A DNA stretch of 64,000 bases. Origin: Flavobacteriaceae bacterium. Its GTDB lineage: Bacteria; Bacteroidota; Bacteroidia; Flavobacteriales; Flavobacteriaceae. The translations under genes were made by a program, and so were the position numbers. Below, piece after piece: positions 47,824 to 55,317 of the stretch; the first letter of the stretch is position 1, and the number at the start of each line of letters is the position of its first letter. The stretch spans positions 1 through 64,000 of the forward strand of contig JAHQVM010000009.1 of assembly GCA_019634365.1 (NCBI GenBank). The letters run 5' to 3'. Below the pieces are notes generated by a model that saw nothing but the letters and a program-made list of their open reading frames with translations, was not told the origin of the DNA and did no database searches.

Positions 47824-48830
47824 TGAAGCACATTTATAAATGCATCGATGGTCACACTTGCGGCAACCCGGTTCGGGTGGTCACATCTGGGCATCCGCCT
47901 TTGCAGGGAGCTTCCATGAGTGAAAAGCGACAGCATTTTTTGAAGGAATACGATTGGATTAGAACGGGTCTCATGTTCGAACCCCGTGGTCATGATATGA
48001 TGAGCGGGAGTTTCTTTTTCTCTCCGCAACATCCCGAAAATGACTTCGGAATTCTATTTATAGAAACCTCTGGATGTTTACCCATGTGTGGACATGGAAC
48101 TATTGGTGCCATTACCATCGCCATTGAAGAAAGATTGATTACACCCAAAGTCCCAGGAAAAATCCGGATGGAAACCCCAGCGGGTTTGGTTGCCATTGAA
48201 TACGAAGAAAAAGAGGGTAAGGTACTTTGGGTAAAACTAAAGAATGTGGCGTCCTATTTGGCAGTCGAAGGATTGACTATTGAATGTCCCGAACTTGGCG
48301 AAATCGAATTTGACGTTGCCTACGGTGGAAATTTTTACGCCATTGTAGATCCACAGAATAATTTTAGCGGTGTTCAAGATTTTACCGCGAGTAAATTGAT
48401 TCAGTATTCGCAGGTGGTTCGAAAGCGAATCAACGAGAAGTATCCCGATTTTTTTATTCACCCAGAAGATGAAACCATTCGCGATGTGAGCCATATGCTT
48501 TGGACGGGAACGCCCTTGCATGAAACTTCATCGGGACGCAATGCAGTTTTTTATGGAGATAAGGCGATAGATCGTTCACCATGTGGCACGGGAACCTCTG
48601 CCCGTATGGCACAGTTGTATGCCAAGGGAAAACTGAAATTAGGAGAACCCTTCATTCATGAAAGTTTTATTGGTTCCACTTTTGAAGGTTGTGTCGAAGA
48701 AATAACCGAAATTGGAGGTAAGAACGCCATTATCCCATCCATAAAAGGTTGGGCCAAGGTGTACGGATATAACACGATTGTCATTGACCCTGATGACGAT
48801 CCTTATGCGTATGGGTTTCAAGTGATTTAA
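47823..48830 (+). CDS. 4-hydroxyproline epimerase (proline racemase family)
   Basis: HTCGNPVRVV; GCLPMCGHGTIGAITIAIE; DRSPCGTGTSARMAQLYAKGKL. Confidence 0.92.
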   Translation: MKHIYKCIDGHTCGNPVRVVTSGHPPLQGASMSEKRQHFLKEYDWIRTGLMFEPRGHDMMSGSFFFSPQHPENDFGILFIETSGCLPMCGHGTIGAITIAIEERLITPKVPGKIRMETPAGLVAIEYEEKEGKVLWVKLKNVASYLAVEGLTIECPELGEIEFDVAYGGNFYAIVDPQNNFSGVQDFTASKLIQYSQVVRKRINEKYPDFFIHPEDETIRDVSHMLWTGTPLHETSSGRNAVFYGDKAIDRSPCGTGTSARMAQLYAKGKLKLGEPFIHESFIGSTFEGCVEEITEIGGKNAIIPSIKGWAKVYGYNTIVIDPDDDPYAYGFQVI

Positions 48831-48914
48831 TGGGCAAATCAGCTTAATGATATAATGATTTAATGTAATTTGTGTTAAGATGTAACAATGAAGAATGTTG
48901 AAAAGAATAATTAG

Positions 48915-49277
48915 ATGGGGAAAGCTGAATTTGTAGAAGAATTTAAAGGAAGGACTAAAAGACTGGCAATATCTGTGATTAAGTTTCATGACAACATGAG
49001 GAAAACCGATTCTTCAAGAGTAATAGGCAAACAGCTTATTTGATCTGTTACTTCTACAGCGGCAAATTACAGGGCAGCTTGTATTGCAAGATCAGGAAGA
49101 GAGTTTTATTCAAAAATGTCAATAGTTGTAGAGGAAGCAGATGAAACTTTATTTTGGTTGGAACTATTAAAGGAAAGTGAATTGGTTCCGATCAAAGCAG
49201 TGACACCATTAATAGAGGAAGCAACGGAAATAGCTAAAGTAATGTCCGTGGCCAGGAAGAATACTAGTATTAAATAA
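48915..49277 (+). pseudogene. Four-helix-bundle (S23-like) protein interrupted by in-frame TGA
   Basis: MGKAEFVEEFKGRTKRLAISVIKFHDNMRKTDSSRVIGKQLI*SVTSTAANYRAACIARSGREFYSKMSIVVEEADETLFWLELLKES...; TGA at 49041-49043 where the family usually has Arg. Confidence 0.85.
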
Positions 49278-49294
49278 TTAAATCTTTTGCTCTT

Positions 49295-49342
49295 ATTAAC
49301 TCATTCAATCATTAACTCATTCAATCATTAACTCATTCAATC
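49295..49342 (+). repeat. Three perfect tandem 16-bp repeats
   Basis: (ATTAACTCATTCAATC)x3. Confidence 0.95.
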
Positions 49343-49343
49343 A

Positions 49344-50588
49344 TTGAAAAAAGTCATCATCATAGGAGGAGGGATCATCGGGTTATGTACTGCGTATTAC
49401 CTTCGAAAGGAAGGCCACGAAGTCATTGTGGTTGATAAATCGCAAATGAACGGAGGGGCCTCTTATATCAATGCCGGTTATATCACCCCTAGCCATATCA
49501 TTCCCCTTTCTGCTCCTGGAATCATTACGAAAGGATTAAAATGGATGCTCAATCCCTCCAGTCCGTTTTATATAAAGCCCCGTTTGGAAAAAGACTTTTT
49601 ACAATGGGGTTGGGCGTTCAAGAAATCGGCTACCCAAAGTAAAGTGGATAAGGCCATACCAGTTATTAAGGATATTAATTTGATGAGTCGGGAATTGTAT
49701 GAAGACATGAAAGCTTCACCCGATTTCGATTTTCATTACGAACGCAATGGATTACTGCTTTTGTGTAAGACTAGTAAAGGCTTGGAAGAAGAATGGAAGG
49801 TAGGGAAGATAGCCATTTCGGAAGGCTTGAATGTAGTTCGATTAGATACATCCCAGACGAAAAAATACGAGCCAGATACAGATTTGGACATTGTAGGTTC
49901 GCTTTACTACGATTGTGATGCCCACATGACTCCTTCCGAATTTATGAGTGAAATTAAAAGGCATTTGGAAGAAAATGGGGTTGTTTTTCATAAGGAGGAG
50001 GAAGTAAAGGATATGGTGGTTTCAGGAAATTCAATTTCTGAAGTGATTACTACGAAACAAAATATAGCCTGTGATGAGGTCGTCTTGGCAGCAGGTTCCT
50101 GGAGTCCATTATTGGTGAAAAAGCTAGGGTTGAAGATTCCACTTCAAGCGGGCAAAGGATACTGTATTAATGTGCAACAACATACGGGAATTAAAACCCC
50201 TGCGGTTTTGGTAGAGGCGAAAGTAGCCGTAACGCCCATGAATGGATTTACCCGTTTTGCGGGAACCATGGAAATTGGCGGAATTAACCATACCATCAAC
50301 CCCGTTCGGGTAAATGCCATTGCCAAGGCAGCTTCCCAATATTACAAAGGCCTTGAAGTTACACAGGTAGAAAAGGAAGATGCTGCTTGCGGGTTACGGC
50401 CTTGTACTCCCGACGGGTTACCTTATATCGGGCGTTCTTCAAAGTGTGACAATCTTACCATTGCAACGGGACATGCCATGATGGGGTGGAGTTTGGGTCC
50501 TGCCACTGGAAAATTGATTTCAGAAATTATTGATGGTAAGAAATTATCTTTGGATTTGACTCCTTTTAATCCGGATAGAAGGTTTTAA
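49344..50588 (+). CDS. FAD-dependent oxidoreductase, probable D-hydroxyproline dehydrogenase
   Basis: KKVIIIGGGIIGLCTAYYLRKEGHEVIVVDK; DAAO-like C-terminus; TTG start; operon context. Confidence 0.88.
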   Translation: MKKVIIIGGGIIGLCTAYYLRKEGHEVIVVDKSQMNGGASYINAGYITPSHIIPLSAPGIITKGLKWMLNPSSPFYIKPRLEKDFLQWGWAFKKSATQSKVDKAIPVIKDINLMSRELYEDMKASPDFDFHYERNGLLLLCKTSKGLEEEWKVGKIAISEGLNVVRLDTSQTKKYEPDTDLDIVGSLYYDCDAHMTPSEFMSEIKRHLEENGVVFHKEEEVKDMVVSGNSISEVITTKQNIACDEVVLAAGSWSPLLVKKLGLKIPLQAGKGYCINVQQHTGIKTPAVLVEAKVAVTPMNGFTRFAGTMEIGGINHTINPVRVNAIAKAASQYYKGLEVTQVEKEDAACGLRPCTPDGLPYIGRSSKCDNLTIATGHAMMGWSLGPATGKLISEIIDGKKLSLDLTPFNPDRRF

Positions 50589-50594
50589 TACCGC

Positions 50595-51080
50595 TCAGAA
50601 ATCTAGATGTTCAATATTTATTCGCATGTTAATTAGGTATTTATCAAAACCTGCTTTTTCATAAGCCCTAATGGCAGCTGGGTTTTGATCATAGACATCT
50701 AATTTAATTTCGAAAACCCCTCTTTCCTTGCACCATGCCAACAGACCATCTACAATTAGTCTGTTATATCCCTTGCCTCTATGAAAGGGTGGAACATACA
50801 TAAACCCCAAGTATCCTTGCTTTTCATGTTTAAGGTAGGGTTTGTCGTCCATAATTTTTGCATACCCAGAGGCCACAATTTCTCCATTCAAATCCACCAC
50901 AAGAATTTCAGAATCAGAATTTTTAATTAATTCTTCAATGTCATAATAGCTAGTGGTATCTTCTCTCATGGTAGGATCCATGGGCATCTCTGCTGCAATA
51001 AGCCCCCGCTTGAACTGCTTTAACGTAGCCATATCCAAAAGCGTTGCTTTTCGTACAATAGGATAAGATGTAGTATCCAT
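50595..51080 (-). CDS. GNAT family N-acetyltransferase
   Basis: FMYVPPFHRGKGYNRLIVDGLLAWCKERGV...NPAAIRAYEKAGF. Confidence 0.92.
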   Translation of the reverse strand: MDTTSYPIVRKATLLDMATLKQFKRGLIAAEMPMDPTMREDTTSYYDIEELIKNSDSEILVVDLNGEIVASGYAKIMDDKPYLKHEKQGYLGFMYVPPFHRGKGYNRLIVDGLLAWCKERGVFEIKLDVYDQNPAAIRAYEKAGFDKYLINMRINIEHLDF

Positions 51081-51100
51081 TTAGGTAATTTAATTTTCGT

Positions 51101-51532
51101 TTAACTGCTCATATCGGCTACAATCTTCCATTCCCCATCGATCTTCTTGAAGATAATGAGAAAATTACCATTGGCATCTCCTACACTTCTTTTTAAATGG
51201 TATTGCCCCATGACCCAATAACTGTTCTCTTCAATTTTGGAAATGTCGTCAATTACAAAGCTCAAAGTGCCGCTGTGCTCTTTGGTAGGATACCCTTTTT
51301 TATAATTGGCCAATGTTTGGTCCCACCCTTTGGTGAGGCCACGACTGCCATAGAATTTCAAGGAATCGCTCTTCCAATACCCTTGCATAAACCCTTCTAA
51401 GTCATTTTGTGACCATGCCTTCTCTTGGATTTTCATGACTTTCAAAATGGCTTTTTTATCTTGTTCTTCTGTGGTTTGGGCTATACAGACCATGAAACTG
51501 AATAAACATACAATAGTGGCGAGCGTTTTCAT
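51101..51532 (-). CDS. NTF2-like (DUF4440-type) secreted protein
   Basis: Signal peptide; KIQEKAWSQNDLEGFMQGYWKSDSLKFYGSRGLTKGWD. Confidence 0.85.
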   Translation of the reverse strand: MKTLATIVCLFSFMVCIAQTTEEQDKKAILKVMKIQEKAWSQNDLEGFMQGYWKSDSLKFYGSRGLTKGWDQTLANYKKGYPTKEHSGTLSFVIDDISKIEENSYWVMGQYHLKRSVGDANGNFLIIFKKIDGEWKIVADMSS

Positions 51533-51600
51533 AAAAAAAGAAAATTTAATGGTCTTAAAGATAATGGCTTTGTAGCTTTGTTCTTCATTAAATCGCCAAA

Positions 51601-52494
51601 ATGATCGATATCACCATTGTAACGGCCAAGGCCTATGATAATCCAAAGGATCGTCCTCCTTATGTTCAGAATATTTTTAAGGAATACGAATTGCTTAAAA
51701 ACGCTCTTACAGCAAGAGGGTTTTCCGTTCACAGGACCTACTGGGATGATCCAGACTTCGATTGGGCTACTACCAAAGTTGCAGTGATTAGAACGGTTTG
51801 GGATTATTTCGAACGTTTTGAAGCATTCAACCATTGGATGGAGGAAGCGGCCAAGCTGACACAATTGATCAATCCGTTGGGATTACAGCAATGGAACAGT
51901 CATAAGTTTTATTTGAGGGATCTTGAGAAAAATGGCGTTCGGATTGTTCCTACGGAATTTGTAGCGAAGAATACCCAGATTTCACTAAAGGAAATTTCAG
52001 CAAATAGATCCTGGAACCGATTGGTGATAAAACCTGCTATTTCTGCTGCGGCTTTTCATACCTACAAGGTCATGGAGGATGAAATCGAAACCATGGAGCA
52101 TACCTTTCAGGAATTGCTGTCTTCCCGGGATTTGCTGGTACTGGAATATCAGGAGACCATTACTACTATTGGCGAGGCTTCCCTAATGGTATTCAATGGT
52201 AAGTACACCCATGCCATTTTAAAACGTGCTAAAGCTGGTGATTTTAGGGTGCAGGACGATTTTGGTGGAACCGTTCATGATTATGAACCTTCACCAGAAG
52301 AAATTGAATTCGCCGAGTTTGCCAACGCCCAATGCCCGGAAAAACCCGCCTATGGCCGCGTGGATATTGTTTGGGATACGGAAGGGACTTGTTATCTATC
52401 TGAAATGGAATTTCTGGATCCTGAGATTTGGATACGCAATGCACCGGAATCGGCCGAGCATATCGCCGATAGTATCGCCGGATATTTAGTCTAA
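51601..52494 (+). CDS. ATP-grasp domain protein (cycloserine-ligase-like / glutathione-synthetase fold)
   Basis: VIRTVWDYFERFEAFNHWM; LVIKPAISAAAFHTY; YGRVDIVWDTEGTCYLSEMEFLDPEIWI. Confidence 0.75.
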   Translation: MIDITIVTAKAYDNPKDRPPYVQNIFKEYELLKNALTARGFSVHRTYWDDPDFDWATTKVAVIRTVWDYFERFEAFNHWMEEAAKLTQLINPLGLQQWNSHKFYLRDLEKNGVRIVPTEFVAKNTQISLKEISANRSWNRLVIKPAISAAAFHTYKVMEDEIETMEHTFQELLSSRDLLVLEYQETITTIGEASLMVFNGKYTHAILKRAKAGDFRVQDDFGGTVHDYEPSPEEIEFAEFANAQCPEKPAYGRVDIVWDTEGTCYLSEMEFLDPEIWIRNAPESAEHIADSIAGYLV

Positions 52495-53181
52495 CGCTTC
52501 CTTGAAAATGAAGTTTGGGTTGGGGCACAGCTGTTTCCAACGTTCAATTTCCGAAGGATAGGCCACTCCGTTGTAATTTTTGGTATTTTCCAATAAGTCG
52601 GTGATGAGCTGGAAGTGCAGATGCGGTACCCAATGTCCGTTCTCCTTTTCCGTCCCTATAGATCCTAACAGCATGCCTTTTTTCACTTTTTTCCCTTTCG
52701 GGGATTGGGATAAGGATGCTTTACTAAGGTGGCCATACAAAGTATAAAATACACCCTGCTCCCATTCATGTTCCAACACTATTAAAGGGCCATAGTCCTT
52801 ATGTATATCATTGTGGTGGCTAATGACCACCACGCCGTCGAATACGCAGTGTAATGGGGTAAGGGCTGGCACCCAGAAATCGGTGCCTAGATGTATGTTT
52901 CGGTATTCTTTGGTGCCATTGGTAACACGTTCGTAATTCGGGGTATTATAGAACTCACGTTGCTCTAAATAGCCATTGGCAATAAGTGTTTCGGGATGTT
53001 CTTTCTGAAAAGCATTCAATCGCAGCTCCGCCTTAGTCAGGTTTTCATGCTGGGGATCATCTCCGAAGAAGGTACTTCCTTTTCCCATGTTTGGGATCGA
53101 AATTCCTTCAAAATCTAGGGTGGGGAATAATTCATGCAAGGAAACTTGATGGTGTTGGGCCCAATGTTCGAACGAATTCAT
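52486..53181 (-). CDS. M23 family metallopeptidase
   Basis: NIHLGTDFWVPALTPLHCVFDGVVV; YTLYGHLSKASL; HLHFQLI. Confidence 0.9.
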   Translation of the reverse strand: MNSFEHWAQHHQVSLHELFPTLDFEGISIPNMGKGSTFFGDDPQHENLTKAELRLNAFQKEHPETLIANGYLEQREFYNTPNYERVTNGTKEYRNIHLGTDFWVPALTPLHCVFDGVVVISHHNDIHKDYGPLIVLEHEWEQGVFYTLYGHLSKASLSQSPKGKKVKKGMLLGSIGTEKENGHWVPHLHFQLITDLLENTKNYNGVAYPSEIERWKQLCPNPNFIFKEALD

Positions 53182-54062
53182 AGGTCAAGGTTTAATTGAA
53201 GGGAGAAGTTCTGCGTATCTCCTGGCTGTAAAATGCGTTTTCCAATTCCGTTGTTAAAACTATTGGCAATACACGTCATGGGTTCTATGGCGATCGATTT
53301 TCGATCCTCGGGAATAAACAATTGCACAAAATCGAATCCCGGGGTTGTTGCCATAAGACGGTAGTTGTTCGTAGTAAGTTCGATTCGCGGTTCCTGAAGT
53401 GCAAAGGCAGTGTCCAATTGTGCATCTTTCAAGCGTATTTTATTACGCCGAATGGTTTCCCCTTGCAAAGGAATCATGTTATCGTTGGTCAGATAGGTGA
53501 TATTGGATTGAAACGATACGGCGCTTTTCGAATCGTCTTCCAAAGCAAAATAAGGATGCCATCCCAAGCCGAAAGGAAAAGATTCCTTATCCAGGTTTTG
53601 GATTTCGAAGCCAAGTTCCAAACCGTCATTAGAAAACCGATAGGATATTTTAAGTTGAAAATCGAACGGAAATTCCCCATTGGCATCATGGACATACTTC
53701 AGACATATTTCTTGAGAGGTGAGGCTTTCAACTTCAAAGATTGCTTTACTAATACATCCGTGAATGGCGCAGCCGTTAGCTCCATCATTAATGGGCAATT
53801 CATAGTGTTTTCCTTCGTGTGAAAACTTTCCCTCGTTTAACCGATTGGGAAACGGAAACAACAGACTGCTCGCGTAAAAAGTCTCGTAGTAGTCAATGCC
53901 CGCTTCAGAAATGGGAAAAGGCGCCAATATCGGAACGCCATTGGATTCCCAATGCAACAGACTCCCGCCTAGATTGGGAAAGACTTTAAAGGATGCCTTC
54001 TCGCTTTCAAACACATAATGCGAGAGTTTGGGGTTGGTATGTTCGACAAAGTGGTGGTTCAT
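53178..54062 (-). CDS. Aldose 1-epimerase family protein
   Basis: LLFPFPNRLNEGKFSHEGKHYELPINDGANGCAIHG; FGLGWHPYF. Confidence 0.92.
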   Translation of the reverse strand: MNHHFVEHTNPKLSHYVFESEKASFKVFPNLGGSLLHWESNGVPILAPFPISEAGIDYYETFYASSLLFPFPNRLNEGKFSHEGKHYELPINDGANGCAIHGCISKAIFEVESLTSQEICLKYVHDANGEFPFDFQLKISYRFSNDGLELGFEIQNLDKESFPFGLGWHPYFALEDDSKSAVSFQSNITYLTNDNMIPLQGETIRRNKIRLKDAQLDTAFALQEPRIELTTNNYRLMATTPGFDFVQLFIPEDRKSIAIEPMTCIANSFNNGIGKRILQPGDTQNFSLQLNLDL

Positions 54063-54110
54063 TGGTTAGATTGAACGCACCAAGTAACGAAAAAAATACG
54101 ACTCGATAGG

Positions 54111-55211
54111 CTATAAAATACCCTGCTGTTTCTTATAGAAAGCATTGGCCTGCTCTTGCATCAATTGCCTTGCAATACGTCGCTTATAATCGTACAGTTC
54201 TTTTTCTTCGGCAATGTCCTCGTACACCCTATTGTTTACATCGCGATCTGTAGCAACCAGAATTTCGCGTTGTGTCTTCTGTTGGGTGGTCCATGATTTA
54301 ATGGCGCCTTCCTGTTCTGCCAATTTAAGATCATAGGGTCCTTTTGGGGACAATAGTTTGGCAAAAATAGGGGAGGTTTCTATGGCTAGGAACAACAGGA
54401 AAATGAAAAAAGAAGGTAACCATGGCAGTTTGCCAAGGGCATTTACCCGTGCCATAAGGCCATCGAATCCGTCAATGACCGGTTGGGTGTCGGCCACTTT
54501 GGTTTCATAGTCTGTGCTAAGTTGAGCTATTTGTGCTTCGGCGGCTTCTATTTTGGCTTTGTTTTCGGTACGTAATTCCTGAAGGGCGGCCAATTCGCTA
54601 TCATGCTTATCACGCTTCTCTTTATATACGGGTCCTTTACCTACAATTTCAGTTCCCTGGCGACCTTCGGCCTCGGCGATATAGGTTTCATATAACGTGT
54701 TTACTTCGGTTTCCTTGGTGGTTACCTCGTTCTTAAGATTGTCTATCTCGGTGTTCAAGGCTTCAATGGAAGGGACATATTGTAAAGCCAGTTGTTCTTT
54801 ATTATCCAAGGTCATCTGATTTTTTTCTTCCAGAAGCACTTGATCAATCTCTTTTTCGAATATTTTCAATTCCAAGGGTTTGGAAATGACTACGGCAATA
54901 ATGATAGCGAGTATAATTCTGGGTGAAGCCTGAATGAGTTCATCGAAAAAATTATCCCGTTTTTTAATGGTGGAAACAATAAATCGGTCCAGATTAAAAA
55001 TGAGCATCCCCCAAATAATTCCGAAGAATATAGCAGGAAGGAAAGTGTCGAATACCGTATAAAGCGCATAAGATGCCGCAATGGTCGCCATGACTGCGGT
55101 GAAGAACACCGTAGCCCCAATACCGGCATATTTGGTCTGTTCCCCGGGAGAGCAATCGTCTAGAATATCGGTATCGGCCCCGGAGCAAAAAATGAAAAAT
55201 CGTTGTAACAT
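54111..55211 (-). CDS. DUF4407 membrane protein with coiled coil
   Basis: FFIFCSGADTDILDDCSPGEQTKYAGIGATVFFTAVMA; long coiled coil. Confidence 0.85.
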   Translation of the reverse strand: MLQRFFIFCSGADTDILDDCSPGEQTKYAGIGATVFFTAVMATIAASYALYTVFDTFLPAIFFGIIWGMLIFNLDRFIVSTIKKRDNFFDELIQASPRIILAIIIAVVISKPLELKIFEKEIDQVLLEEKNQMTLDNKEQLALQYVPSIEALNTEIDNLKNEVTTKETEVNTLYETYIAEAEGRQGTEIVGKGPVYKEKRDKHDSELAALQELRTENKAKIEAAEAQIAQLSTDYETKVADTQPVIDGFDGLMARVNALGKLPWLPSFFIFLLFLAIETSPIFAKLLSPKGPYDLKLAEQEGAIKSWTTQQKTQREILVATDRDVNNRVYEDIAEEKELYDYKRRIARQLMQEQANAFYKKQQGIL

Positions 55212-55272
55212 AACTAGTTGGATATGGGATGAATGAGTTAGTTAGAACGCAGATTATCCTAATTTGTTACAT

Positions 55273-55298
55273 AAAAAAACCCCCATTAACTAGGGGGC
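55273..55298 (-). terminator. Intrinsic terminator for the M56 gene
   Basis: Minus strand GCCCCCTAGTTAATGGGGGTTTTTTT. Confidence 0.85.
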
Positions 55299-55317
55299 TT
55301 CCATATTTATGAAAAGT

